Positions 49,501 to 62,100 of a stretch of DNA of 64,000 bases are shown here, piece by piece. The notes beneath the pieces are model-generated. The model ran no database searches and had not been told where the DNA came from. It saw nothing but the letters and a program-made list of their open reading frames with translations. Source of the DNA: Galaxea fascicularis (lineage: Eukaryota; Cnidaria; Anthozoa; Scleractinia; Euphylliidae); assembly GCA_948470475.1 (NCBI GenBank), contig OX419335.1, positions 32,769,780 to 32,833,779 on the forward strand, written 5' to 3'. The position numbers and the translations under genes were made by a program. Positions within the stretch are counted from its first letter, which is position 1. Each line of letters begins with the position of its first letter.

Positions 49501-52053
49501 CATGAAAGAGACACAAAAGAAATTAATGTTTAATGAGTGTCTGTATATCCCACACAAACTTTGTTAATTTTTTAATCACATTTCTAGGACAAAATTCCCT
49601 GAAATCTAAATATTAGTTTAAGAATAAATAGATATATAGCAAAATTTTTAAGCTGTTTACACATTTCGCTATTTGCATTACAGTAAACCTGTGTATAAGA
49701 ACCTAGGATTTCCAATGTTAGCCTAAACAGTTTCTTACAAAAATTGCCTTTATGGGAAAATTAGGCTATTAGGTTAATTCTTAAACAGGTTCTTATCAAA
49801 TATAAAAGGTGATTGTTGTGGGTGGATGCAGTCTAGCACACAATTATGGCATTCTTAAGTGATCTTTAAGTACATGGTCTACATATCTAAATGAAATGAA
49901 AGTGAAGTTGTAAATAAAGCATACATTATTTCATTGCATTAATAAATTCCATAATTTCAAATATCACACATTTGAACCAGATTGAGCTATAAAATTGAAA
50001 ATTTCATACATATCATCCACAAAATTGAAATTCTTATCTATAATACATTAAATTATGGCATAGAAAAATTTACCATCATGCGACTTCGCATAATCAACAG
50101 CTGGTGGTTTTAATGAACATTTTTCTAGCTCCTTGATAAGGTTTGAAGCTGTCATGCTTGAACAAGGATCAGGTCCAAAGTAAAACAACTGAATGTCCTC
50201 CAGTATGGAACTCTGGATGTCCTTCACTGCACCTGTAGAATAAGGATAGCTTTTTCTTTCTGTCCCTCCCTCTTAGCCACTCTCTTCCCCTCATTTCAAC
50301 TCCCCATGGTTTTAAGATCCAAGATAACAGCCTTATACATATGAATGCCTAACTGCTAGTAAACCTTCATAAGTGTCTGCACTGTAGAAATTTTGAGACA
50401 TCTTTTGTGTGCAAATAAATTTTCAAAGCAACACCAAAAAAATCCACCAGAAAATGTTTAAACAATTAAATGGGCAGCAACTTGCCACTTTTTTCAGCCT
50501 CAAAAGGACCCGACACCTCACTGCCCCACGGTTCCTGAGATAGCCCTACCGACACACCTCTTCCCAAGAAAGCTGTGTTAACTTATATTGGAAACACCAA
50601 CATTTACACCAAAAAGTAGTAGAAAAAAGAAGGTTGAAAAAAAAAAAAGTAGATTTGAAGAGAGCCTAGTGACATCAGTAGGCTGAAGTTTTCCTAAATC
50701 TTTTAGATCTACCATTGTGTAAATACTATGACTCATTACTAAAGCACTTTTCAACTAGGTGTCTCAAGACCAAATCTAAAGCAATAGACCTTTTTACCGA
50801 TACGGCAGCCATCTTGAATTCTATTGTTTTGACTGAGAAATTATGGGCTGCCGAGGGGGCAATCACTGGAAAATTTATCGTATACACAGCTTTCAGGATC
50901 AATTTTTACTGCTTGTCTCTCATATTCCATAACAAATATTACAAGCGTTAAATCTTACTGTCACGGCATTTGGCAGTTGTTCCTATGGTGAGCGAAAAAT
51001 TATTGTTAAAAGTTATCACGCCACAGTATTCTTTATCATTATTTCTCATCTGCCCCCTGGGTTTCCCATAATTTCCTCGGAATTCAAGATGGCTGCCGTT
51101 TTGGCAAAAAGGTCTATTACTCAAACCAATAGTTAAATTTTAACGGTAGAGATAAGAGACATCTCTGCTGCTAAAATTTAAAATTTGTAACCCAAAACTC
51201 ACTTCTGGTGAGAGTTAATAGTTAACAGGAGAATTAAACAGAAGATGTTAATGTCGTCTCCAGTTTCCAACGTGCACGAAGCAATTGTGTATTGAAATCA
51301 AACAGAGAAACCTTCTTTGCTCTAATGCTGTTCCTATCCAAAATGACCAAAGAAAGAAACAGACACACAAGTAAATGTTGTCTTTCTTATTGTAATATAG
51401 ACCAAGGTAATATGACATTTTCATGGAAGCCACAGTCAAATTCCCCACCCCCAGGCACCTACTGAATGTCAATTTTCCACCCCTGGGGCATCTTTTTCTA
51501 TCAGAGTCAGGACTTAATTGAATTCCTGACCCTGGCGCAATGTGTAAATGTCAAAATCCCTACCCAGGGGAAGGCCCTCTCAGTCAATTTCCCGTGGATA
51601 GCCTGTCTCCCCACAGCCTGGGACTTAACACTGATAGGTGCATTATCATATTTAGCAAAAAGGTTACCTGACAAGTCACTTCCAAATATTATAGCTTTAG
51701 CATCTGCTACAGATGTGCAATGCCTCAGTGAGTTAAGTCTAAGATTGGTGTTGATGAGTGCAGTGATTACACCAAGTTTGGACAACCCAAGCCATATGCA
51801 GACAAATTCAGGGCAGGAATCCAGAAAGAGAGCTACAGTGTCACCCTTCTTGTAACCCTGGGACTTGAAGTAATTTGCAATTCTGTTGGAGTAATCTTCA
51901 ACATCTTGAAATGTCCATTTTTTCTTTTCAAAGATGAAAGCTGTCTTCTGGGGATGTTTGGCCAAGGTTTGCCGAAAAATTCCAGCCACTGTGACGCCAT
52001 TTTGTGCGTTCTTCCTCATCTGGGCTTGAATTGAAGTAATTAAGCAGATAAAC
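45938..52053 (-). CDS. SLC27A/FATP fatty-acid transporter and acyl-CoA synthetase, copy A
   Basis: Very-long-chain acyl-CoA synthetase that traps imported fatty acids as CoA esters at membranes. Visible coding exons: 52053-51668, 50232-50074, 48729-48660, 48249-48051, 47323-46951, 46503-45938; all phases agree and together give about 583 residues. The adenylate-binding signature YIYTSGTTGLPKP is in the third exon. The FATP signature GDTFRWHGENVSTAEVE and GDLLVMDEYGYVYF are in the last. NTLPLYHSAGG and QYIGELCRYLL lie between. The first exon listed opens through TTTCAG and has no upstream ATG before a stop, so at least one 5' exon (membrane anchor) is missing; translation could alternatively begin at MRKNAQNG (52019). 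At the start of the last exon the family motif GYLN is replaced by RYVN and four residues are lost relative to copy B. A LINE tail lies in the intron at 48840-49430. Confidence 0.9.
46515..46541. repeat. (TCAA)n microsatellite beside the last FATP copy A acceptor
   Basis: About six tandem TCAA units starting roughly 12 bases upstream (in transcript order) of the 46503 exon start. It lies where the branch point and polypyrimidine tract should be. Confidence 0.9.
48840..49430 (+). mobile_element. LINE reverse-transcriptase tail, opposite strand to host gene
   Basis: The frame at 48926-49279 reads MLDYACPVFHHSLP and continues to a typical LINE C-terminus (RRALSCIF, RRFATPLVKTNRFANSF). The 3' end has TCTATCTATC units. 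5'-truncated, with no catalytic centre. It sits in an intron of FATP copy A, antisense to it. Confidence 0.8.
50782..51119. mobile_element. MITE with GGCAGCCATCTTGAATTC ends
   Basis: Left end AATAGACCTTTTTACC, then GGCAGCCATCTTGAATTC; the right end is its inverse (GAATTCAAGATGGCTGCC ... GGTCTATT). About 340 bp, in a FATP copy A intron. An inner inverted pair ATTATGGGCTGCC / CCCATAATTTCC is partial. Confidence 0.75.
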
Positions 52054-53149
52054 CTGAAACGTTCGTAAAAACCCCCAGAAAAGATTGAATAGATCAGAAA
52101 AAAATGACCACACCAGGCTTACAAACAGTGTAGGAAACTCTTGAGGATCTGCAAAACTTTGTATCGGGAAATTCATCCTCGAAGAGTCGGATAGGCCAAC
52201 GAAGAATCTTTGGCGAGCGAGAGAGCTAACGAACAAGTGCGATCACGTGACCGAAATAAGGACGGTTGTAATAACGCAAGGTCATGCTCTGAAGATATAC
52301 ACTTAGGCTGGATGCGATCCAGATGGCACGAGTTGGCCGTGCGGCAGATGCTATAAAACCGATCACACTACATGACACTCAAATATTTACATTTTCGTGA
52401 ATCGTATGATTCATAAACCAGCATAAACAACAATGTTCATCTGTTGTGTAAGTTACGAATAAGTAATACACACGTAAAAATACACACTGTAGTTGGACAC
52501 CCAAACATAATATCTGCAACCTCCTCGTCGAGAAAGGGAGTATTTTCAAGGTTTGTGGCTCACGCATGGTCTCGGCCCATCGACCTGATGCAAGAACTCG
52601 TTCAAAGCCTCTTCTAGCTACGCCTACCTCAAATCACGAAGTACGGTCCGAAAAAATATACGCGGAAAAGACTTTCCTCTTGAAGCTAGAAAAACACCAA
52701 ACAAGAGAACAGGGAACAGAACCCAAGGCAGCTTGGTGTAGTGAGTAAGAAATGCGACTCCAGCCACCACGACTGCCCAAGTGTACGCCATTGCTCCGCT
52801 GCAACAATATTACTTTACACGCAACGAAGTGTTGATCGTCTTGCCCTGCCCTGTCTCTGGGGTGCAACTTTAGAACACAGGGCCTTTTTATTCCACCTCG
52901 TTTGCATGTGTCGGTGGCATTTGTAGATCTTTATAGCGTACAACAATGGACGTCAATGTCTACATGGCTTCTGTTATTCAACGGTATGTAAATAAGCGTC
53001 CTGTATTTTTTCATAGTTCAGCCAGGCCACTTGTAACTATCTTATCTGTATGCAAATTAATACGTGACGACAACCATGCCAACGATTCCGGTACGACTAC
53101 CACGAAGGTTGCTTGACATGCAACTGTTGTGGCATAATAAATTAACAAT

Positions 53150-53439
53150 GGCCCGATTTATACTAGAGACGGATCATCCGTCTGGGACGAACTTGGGTAA
53201 AGAACGATAGTTCGTCTGATAATTCGTCTGCGTATAAATACGAGCAAACAGACGGATTATCCGTCCAGACGAACTATCTGGATAATTCGTGTTCATCGAC
53301 GAATTATCCAGATAGTTCGTCTGGACGGATGATCCGTCTGTTTGCCCGTATTTATACGCAGACGAATTATCAGACGAACTATCGTTCTTTGCCCAAGTTC
53401 GTCCCAGACGGATGATCCGTCTCTAGTATAAATCGGGCC
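53150..53439. repeat. 290-bp near-perfect hairpin
   Basis: Arms 53150-53290 and 53299-53439 (141 bp each, 8-base loop) match with only three mismatches by eye, all transitions. Ends GGCCCG / CGGGCC. Each arm carries short internal palindromes such as GACGGATCATCCGTC and several AGTTCGTCTG / CAGACGAA words. Confidence 0.9.
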
Positions 53440-53653
53440 AATTATTCGCTCAAATGGAAGTGGCCAGTGGTGGATATTCTTGGGTTGCACGTCACGCAAG
53501 TATCACGCAAATTAAAATTAAAATCGCTCACCATTAAATGAATTAAGTCAAGAAATTGAGGTCTTATAGAAGAGCAATAAATAAACAACGTGTTAAAGTT
53601 TTAGGGCTGTGCGATATTCCAAACTCGAGTTATTTGGCGAAGGATACCACTCA

Positions 53654-53740
53654 AAATTATAGTGTTTAGTATGGGGATTCCATGTTGGTGTCCCTCTGAG
53701 GGACACCAACATGGAATCCCCATACTAAACACTATAATTT
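53654..53740. repeat. 87-bp perfect palindrome
   Basis: Centred on 53697, with arms of 43 bp that are exact inverses around one central base. It holds TAGTATGGGGATTCCATG and GGTGTCCCTC. The word ACACCAACATGG also occurs in the MITE at 4337-4497. Confidence 0.9.
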
Positions 53741-54889
53741 GGCCGCCGGAAGCGAGTGAAAACATCTGGAGTCTACTTTGGGTCTCTCAAAACATTTCTT
53801 CTGCCTGCTAAACTTGAAATCATTCGCATAGACACTTCTCGTAACAGGTTGGTTATTCAGAACTCGAAAACACAAGGCAAAACGACATTTTCGTGTACGT
53901 GACATGTCTCTCAGAAGGAATACTGATGTCACGCATTGTAAAAAAAACTGACGTTCAAACTGCTGTATTTTCAAAACAAAGCATGCTACCGAGCTGAAAA
54001 ACAGGCCAGCAGATATGTCTTTAAAGTGTCTTTCATCCGATGAAGATAAAAACTCAAACTTTTTAATTTTAGTTTTTTATGACGTCACGTGCAACCCAAG
54101 AATTGCGGCGAGGTAAATACCGCGACAATGGAGGGCGCAAGCCTCACGCCTGATTGGTCTAGAGGAGTTTGCGTTTGAAGCGCAGACCCATTAATGAGGT
54201 CACGAGTCAAAGAACCACGGACTGACAAATGGAATCTACTTGTTTTATAAATTCTTTCCGCAAATTTTGAATTGCCCCTCACAAAATGAGCGGACAAAAT
54301 TTGTCTTGACAATTTTTGTCTGCGTACTTTGTAACCGCACTGAAACTTCAACTGCTCTACCAATCTGTCAACACTTAAAATCGCGGTGATTTTGGTGATT
54401 TCAAAACAGCCGCGCCAAAACATTTCATTTTGGAGGTAAAATGGAGTTTGCTCAAATCCTTCAACTTTTTGCATGCCTGTTACTTTTACATTTTACACAA
54501 ATCGGGACAGGAATGTTGCCCATGATGTGCTGTGTATTAAATTATTAAATCAAGTTACATCACGCGGGATTGAACACTGTAGAAGACGGAGGCACCGGGC
54601 TCGCAGAAACAATCCCGCCATACTCCTGGAACCTACTTCTCTCTCGAAGTCTTGGCTTTGCCTTTCCGCAACTAATTCGTTCCCCAAGTGTACTGGATCA
54701 GACTGTGAGTTATATTCGCCGTCTGACTGGACGCAATGCGGGAAATTATTGAAAAACCGAGAATATTGAATAAACCGATTACACTGCAAGGTGATTTTCA
54801 CGTTACGTCATCACCGCCATGCTGGTGATGATGTCTTTAATAAACCATAAGATAAAAAATACATATCCTTGGTTGCATAAACGAGAACT

Positions 54890-55600
54890 ATGTACAAAAT
54901 TACAATAATGTGGCTAAAAATAAATTATGTAATTATAACAAGTTGTGTTCAAAAAATGAGTCTATTTACAAATGTGTTCTTGAAACGTTCGGTGTTAATC
55001 TTTGGGCGGAGGCAAACCGTGCGACATAAATTATATTGCTGGGGTATAGGCTTCGGCAGAATTTCATTTAACAGATGACAGGTTAGGGCCCTAGCTTTAC
55101 GAAATAATTTCTTGTCCTGCGTATGCATGATTTCCTTGACATTCAATAGAACTGAAAGGTAACGCCGCTTGTAACATCTGTTTAAAAAGAACTTTCTGTT
55201 CTGTGTTAAGATCACGTTCATACGCACCATACACTGAAAAGGCCATAAGTTAAATTAGGCAATACAATTGTCTTAAAAAGGAGGTCTATTTCGTTCTGGT
55301 CATATTGTTCCTTTCTCAAAGTTCTTAATATATAGAGGCCCTTGTTAGCCTTAGCTAGTTTGACCTTAACATGAGAACTAAACTTACAAGTAATCACTCT
55401 AAAGTGTGACTTCAAGTAAGTACAATTCACTATGTTGTGGGATGCAATTGACTGGATTATAAGTGTCCTTGTTCGACTTCTTTCTAATTACGAGCTCTTT
55501 GCATTTGCTTGGATTACATGACATACAGTAATACAGGTGGACGGTAAACAATAGATCTCTCATTAGCTCGTTTTGTTCGTCCACCAGCATTTGCTCATTT
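54890..55600 (-). mobile_element. Frameshifted LINE reverse-transcriptase remnant
   Basis: Minus-strand frames at 55590-55399, 55430-55218 and 55230-54949 together read like one LINE RT C-terminus: NPSKCKELVIRKK, then LAKANKGLYILRTLRKEQ, KTIVLPNLTYGL, and KLFRKARALTCHLL. Frame changes between the blocks show decay. The NPSKCKELVI block is typical of the region right after the RT catalytic centre. Confidence 0.7.
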
Positions 55601-55923
55601 CACCATTGTTGTCTGTGTCTCTGGAGATTGGCTGCAAACCACCTCGCTGCTAAAACCACACCGTTTGCTAATTACTATTTGTAGTCGAGGGTGGCTGAAT
55701 GACAAGATGTCATATATTTGTTCATTTGACAAATTTTTGACCTGCTTTTACCTGGGACAAAATTTGTCGGCCGCACCCGGCTTTAAAAATTTCCCCGCTT
55801 CCATTAAAATTGTCAAGTCGGGTCAAGGCATCCGCACTTGCGAAACGTAGTTTATGGCCAAAAACTTGCAAAATGAACAATTTTGTCGCAAGTGCGGAAA
55901 GGACCTAACTTTCTTTGACGCCG

Positions 55924-55929
55924 TTTATT
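55924..55929 (-). terminator. Candidate polyadenylation signal for FATP copy B
   Basis: AATAAA on the minus strand about 195 bases past the copy B stop codon. Confidence 0.4.
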
Positions 55930-56122
55930 CGCACGTCAATACTTAAATATCGACCAATCAGATGGCGAGGTTTTCACTGTCCATTGTATAAAGCTAACCA
56001 CTATATCTTACGTTACCATCAGTTATACAATGCGAGCTACATTATGGGAATTAAAATTAAAATAGCTGTAAGTTGCGTTAGTTCTAGTCCACAAAAGATC
56101 ACGAAAAGAAAAACGCATTTCA

Positions 56123-59100
56123 CTACATTCTCAGTTCGCCACGTGTGATTTTAGCATATTTGTCTTCATCTAACACGAGATATGCGACTTCTTTAGCATC
56201 AAAATAAAACAGTTTGTCACGTATATCTCCCTTATCAAATCCTTCTTCTTTTAACTTATTCTTTTGAAGCTTGAACGTTCCTGTAACAGTTACGCTATCA
56301 ACAATTCTCAGGAAAATAGGATGCGCATAACGAGGCAGTTGCTCTGTTAATCCTTGATGGAGTGCATTCAGATCAATGCCTTTGTTATCACAATCAACAA
56401 TGGCTGCCATGCCTGCTCTTCCCTCAGTGCCAGGAACTCTTACACCATAAACAACAACATCGCGTAGACCCAATATCTTACTCATTACTGCCTCAACTTC
56501 AGTTGTGGACACATTCTCCCCATGCCAGCGGAATGTGTCTCCAATGCGATCATGAAAATACACATAGCCATACTCATCCACGACAACGAGGTCACCAGTA
56601 AGGAAATAAGAATCTCCTTTTTTAAAGATATCATGGCCAATTTTCTTCGCCGTTTCCTTTGGGTTTAGATATCCAGTTAATCTGTGGGTCGCTGAGCTCT
56701 CTGAAACGAGAAGACAAGACAACTCTTCAACAAAAGTCTTGTGCACTCATTTTGCCCTGCCGTAACAGACATATAATAAACCGTTAACTTATTAGTATTC
56801 CAATTCAGTCGTATGTTTATTTCGCGGCGTCTATTTGCCCGCCACTTAAACTCTGAATTACTTATCACCATTGTCTTTGATTTTTCCTGAGTGTTTGTTT
56901 TTCATGGCTTTCCAGTTTGGTTGGTGCTAGAAAATTCACTCACGACAACTGAATTACCAGCAGGCAATATTTATGTTGCCGCTTGACGGCTTAATTATAT
57001 CAACCACGTACCACCCATCTCCACTTCAGCTAATAATTTTTAATTTACTGTTTATTAAGTCCTTACAAAAAATCCTTATCTTCATCTGTCCTTCATTGTA
57101 ATATGCCTCGTCGTTCAAAAACCTCCGACACATGTAAATGAGTGTGGGTGTTCTTACTAACCCAACCGGGATGGGGTCCAGATGACGCATTATTTATTTA
57201 TTTATTTATTTAACTTCGCCAGCTTGCCAAGCTGGCAGGGACACCGCAACAGCGAACGCCAATTACTGCGGGCCCGAGACACAGGTCATCACCAGGGGTG
57301 GTCACAGCCAGGGTTCGTTACGTCCCTAGTGGTTCTTTAACGTCCCACAGAATTAATTGTGGAGAGTTGTGAGACGGGACCTCCAGCTTATCGTCCTTAT
57401 CCGAGAAGACTAGAAAGTCTAACCATTTGCAGATGTCATTGCAAAGGAAGCACTTTCTCCTCAGTTATTTAAAGACCCTGAGTGTTGGTCCGGCCGGGGT
57501 TTGAACCCACGACCTCCCGCACGTTAGTCCGGTACTCTACCAACTGAGCCATACGACCACCCCGTTAATACGACCACCTCGTTATTACGACTACTTTTTG
57601 TGGCCCGAACTGCATAAGCCCACTAAATTTCTTAATTGAAAGCCCCGTTAATGCGACCACCCCGTTAATATGACCTAAGTTTCATGGCCGATGGTGGTCG
57701 TATTACCGGGGTTCCACTGCACAATCTTTCCAACTTACCCAACCAGGGTGGGGTTCAGATTACTTATTACCTTTCATAATCTTTCCAACCGCAAGCCCAG
57801 GTTCTCCAGGTTGTGCAGGGATGGCAAGACCGTTTTTACCTCTGAGCAAATCTCCGGTCACGGGATCCACTTTGATGAACTTTGTTGGAAATAACGCCGG
57901 TGCAATAACGGATACAAAACCAATAGCACCTGGAGTGTTGTCGATGTTCATAAATCCCACATTTCCTTCTGTTGAGCCATAATATTCTGCAATGCTGCTG
58001 AACCCAAAGCGAGACTGGAATTCCTCCCATATTTGGGGCCTCAGTCCATTGCCATATGCAACACGCACGGAATGCTGTTTCTCAGAAGGATGAGGAGGTT
58101 GTGCCAAAAGATAACGGCACATCTCACCAATGTATTGAATAACCTGAGATAGGAAGATCGGCGAAGTTCAAACAGTTTGAACAAACCAATGAAACCAATT
58201 TGCAGATCATGCAGAAATTGAGGCCCTGTTTACATACAGGCAAGGTGCCCTGGCTAGGAGGGTTAAAATAAAGGGTAACCCGGTGTCCCTAGCGGATTTG
58301 GAACCCCCGGATTTGGACTCCCCGGTCTGATTCTGCCAGCGGATCTGCACTCCTGGACTTGGACCCCTTACCTCAGGTTGACTGTCTCGATCATCTTAAA
58401 AATCTAAAAAATTTTTGTTTTGTTTGACTTCTTTCACTCGTGTTTTAAACGTTTTAGCGTTAAAACACGAACACTGAATTATGCGGGCAGCGCTTCAGAA
58501 AAGGAGGTGCTATTTTTCTAAATAAGAATGTTTTAGTTACCACGCAACGCATAAGTAAGCAGTGATTACCGTGGGCTTCGTTTAAATAATTGGCCTTAAG
58601 TATTTATCTTATTAATCCTGTCTATATAACATCGTTTCAAATACTACCGTTTGAGATTCGTTGTAAATTCGTTTCAATAGTATTTTCTATAGTAAATAGC
58701 ATTTTTATAAGTTTTGAAAGAACTTGCAAAGGTATTTACCACCTTAAATCATACAAAAAAAAACTGTTTTAAGGGGGTCCAATTCCGCTGGCGGCACTAA
58801 CCGTTTACATGGTAAAAAGATAGCCCTTCTAAAAGGGTGCCTCGGGTAAGTAGACAAGGTGCCCCGGGAAGGCGGGTTGCCCTGTCTACCAAGTAAATGC
58901 TTCAATGCGTTTTCTAAAGAAACATACAAATAGTTGGCTCTCCCAGTGTAGCTCCGTTAGTCTGGGCACCCTCCCTCCACGTAAAACCCTTACAAAATAA
59001 TGTGACAGGTATAAAAAAAATTCTTGTTCTGTCACATACAAACATCAACACGCTTGATCGACATTATGTATAACACACGTTCTTTGTATAAAATTTCTGT

Positions 59101-62100
59101 ATTTGGTTTGCTGTGGGACGAGCAATGCAGGGGGGCGGTGGTACAGAAGAATTTGGTTTTATCAACGTAGTTGAAAGTTAGTGTCGAAATTTGGCCACTG
59201 TACAGGGATTCTAAAAGCTGACGTTTCTAGCATTGGCCCTTCATCAGAGCGAATCCTTAAGAAGGAGAAGAAGGCTAGTGTCATTACATCAGTTCAGTAA
59301 GATACAGAACGGTTTATAGCTACAAAAAAAACTGGGCTCCTTCAAACGCATGCTGTTATACTAAAAGAAATAAGTTCCATGTACGTAAATGGCCATGCAT
59401 GTTCAAACAGTTAAAGCATTTAAACTTAACATGATCACTAATAATAGTTTGATTGCACTGAAGGATTAAGGGTTGACCAGAAGAAAGAATTTCAAGTACA
59501 TTACCGTTGCCTTTGTTTCAATGCAATCATCCCAAAATTTGCTAGCAGAGAATTTTTGTCTCAATGCTACTGTGTTACCGCGGACCAGGCATGAACCAAC
59601 ACTTATGCCGCCGCCGGCACTGTGATATAATGGCAATGAACAGTATATGATATCGTCAGGAGTGATAGAGAAAACAGAAGACACTGAACCAAATCCATAA
59701 AACCTGTGGATGCATGAATCCAAAAAAGAAAATTATTAAACCTTTACACTCTAAAATCAGCGTGTATATTCTCTGCACTGATTTTGATACATTTTCTATG
59801 ATAATAATGAGGAGAATTTGTTAAACAGTCAAGACCTTTGTTACATGTTGATCACATCCTTTTTTCTCCAAACCTTTGATTGAACAGTGTTACTATGAAG
59901 ACAAATTACACACTGGTCACTTTTAGAGGTTAAAGGGTTAAGGGAGAGGCAACAAGTTATAAATACATTCAAATAAAAACTGTGCAGTTCTGAAAAATAT
60001 TCATACCTCATTGGAAGGGCAATGGAAATTCTGAGAGGGAGGGGGGTGGAAAAAGCAAAGGTTTTAAAAGAAAATTATGGAGAAAAATTGGAATTTCCAA
60101 AAGGGGTGAGGGGGGGAGGGGTGTGGGGTGCAGCCTGAAAAACCTTCCATGGGGGGTCACAGATATTTTCTGGAACCACAAACTCTGCATTTTTCTTTTT
60201 ATATTCCACTGGACTATGGTACATACTCTTCATGATTGCAAATTAGATCATTACAGTGCTATTGATGATAGGGAATTGTTAACAGAAATCGTCCTACATT
60301 TTTGCATTTCCACTGCACTTTGCTTATTTTGATTAGAAATTCTTAACTATGAGGCAATTAGCAATCATTTAGAGGTTTTGTGACCCTGAAACTCATACCA
60401 CACAGTGATGTTCATGTAGTCACAAAAGGTTAGGTCCTGATTGCTTGATACAAATTAAGCATGCATGAAGGCACACAACCTGCAAATATCTTTTTGACAA
60501 AATAAACAATTGCACCATTTTGAAATGCACTGCAGCTTTCCCCCCCCTTTTTTTTTTTAACCAAATCCTGACTTTTTGTAGGCTTCAAAACTTACATAAA
60601 ACTAAGCATCATGGTGACATAGAGTGGCTCACACTGCACATAGCAAGCTAGACTGCATACAGCATGTGACTAATTCACCTCTAAACACCATTAAAAGACC
60701 AAAACAAAGTATGTTTCAGGATACATAAAAATGATGATAATGTCAGTTGGTAGACTACAAGTATTCGGGTAAAAAAGGTTTTTTGTTAGGTGACACTGCA
60801 TGACATTTGAACAACTCTAGTAGAAATCAAACAAAGTCACCAAAACAGCATTTTCTGGCCATGGGATACACTCTCCTAAGTAACTGTAACTTAACAAACT
60901 GCGAGACAACTTAAGTGTGATTCACCTGTTTCACATTGCAAAACAAATACCTTGGGCACCTTACCTTTCATGGGTAACAATAGCAGGCTTAGGAAGTCCA
61001 GTTGTCCCTGAGGTGAATACATACATCAATGTGTCTGCAGGAAAATATGGACAACTTGCCAATGGATCATAATAATGTTGGTTTGTTAGCCTTAACCTGT
61101 GGTAGCATCATTGGGGGGCAATGTGCAGGAGCCCAAGAGAACAGGGAGTAGCAGAGGTATGAGAGATAGGAGACAAGAGTATGGAGGAATGGGAAGCAGG
61201 AGATAAATAATGTATTGTGGTTGGGAGCACAGAGTATGGACCGCACAGGGGGAGGGTACTTCGGATTTCAAGTGACGGAGATGATCAAAGGATTTTTGTG
61301 GTTTTTAAATTGTTGATTCTGGGATTTTTTTGGGTAGGAAAATTTGCCAAATATTTTTTTGTGTGGCTTGATTTAAGTAGGGATTTTTTGGGGGTATTCA
61401 AAACAATCTGAAGATTTGTGGTAGTAACCTGAGGTTAGTGCCTGTGTATCCCAGCTGTGTAGTCCTGCAACTAAAGTGCAATCCTTTCTGGAAAATTTTA
61501 AGGCTCGGAGATTCGGCATGGCATTTTTTGGGATTAATTTTTGGTCCAGGAATTTTTTTGGGGGGGTTTGGTTTTTGCCCCCATTCAATTATCCATGTCA
61601 CTTGAAATCCAGAGCACCCGTCCCCCACCTGGGATAAGGACAATGGGAGATTTTGACCCCCTCCCCATCCTGTCCCCCTGCTGTAGTGGACAGGGCTGTG
61701 AAGTGTATTTATTGACTCAGTCAGTTAATTTTGGAATAGGATTTCACTCTTGAGCAATGCCTTTCAAAATACAATGGAACCCCACCATACGACCACCTCA
61801 TTATCATGACCACTTTTCTGTGGGCCGAACTGCATAAGTCCACTTATTTTCTTATTTTGAAAGCCCCGTTAATCCGACCACCCTGTTAATACCACCAAAT
61901 TTCATGGCCTGACGGTGGTCGTATTAACGGGGTTCCACTGTATCTATATGCAAGACTACTATCACAGTTCTTAACTCACATCTAATTCATATTGACCAGG
62001 TTTCCCATCAGTTCACTTAATCACTTACCATAGATTGACTTTGTGTAATCAACAACTGGTGGTTTTAAGGGACTCCTTTCAAGTTCCTTCATCAAGTTTA

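Larger units (their letters stand above)
52054..56122. other. Spacer between the two FATP copies
   Basis: Would hold the missing 5' exon(s) and promoter of copy A and the 3' UTR of copy B. A candidate upstream frame for copy A (from ATG at 52176, MNFPIQSFADPQEFPTLF) ends near a GTAAGC donor at about 52122, but its phase does not match the 52053 exon, so I do not include it. Otherwise repeats and hairpins. Confidence 0.5.

Noticed and set aside
52130..52236. Candidate first exon of FATP copy A
   Set aside because: A GTAAGC donor exists, but the phase does not join the 52053 exon and the intron would be about 70 bases.
52566..52867. Open frames on both strands between the FATP copies
   Set aside because: No similarity, no splice partners, and both strands are equally open.
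53293..53499. Open frame over the 290-bp hairpin
   Set aside because: Open only because of the palindrome's base composition.
57487..57560. A functional tRNA gene
   Set aside because: Box A and box B are good, but the head is fused to a SINE body and AT-rich tail, so it is a retroposon.
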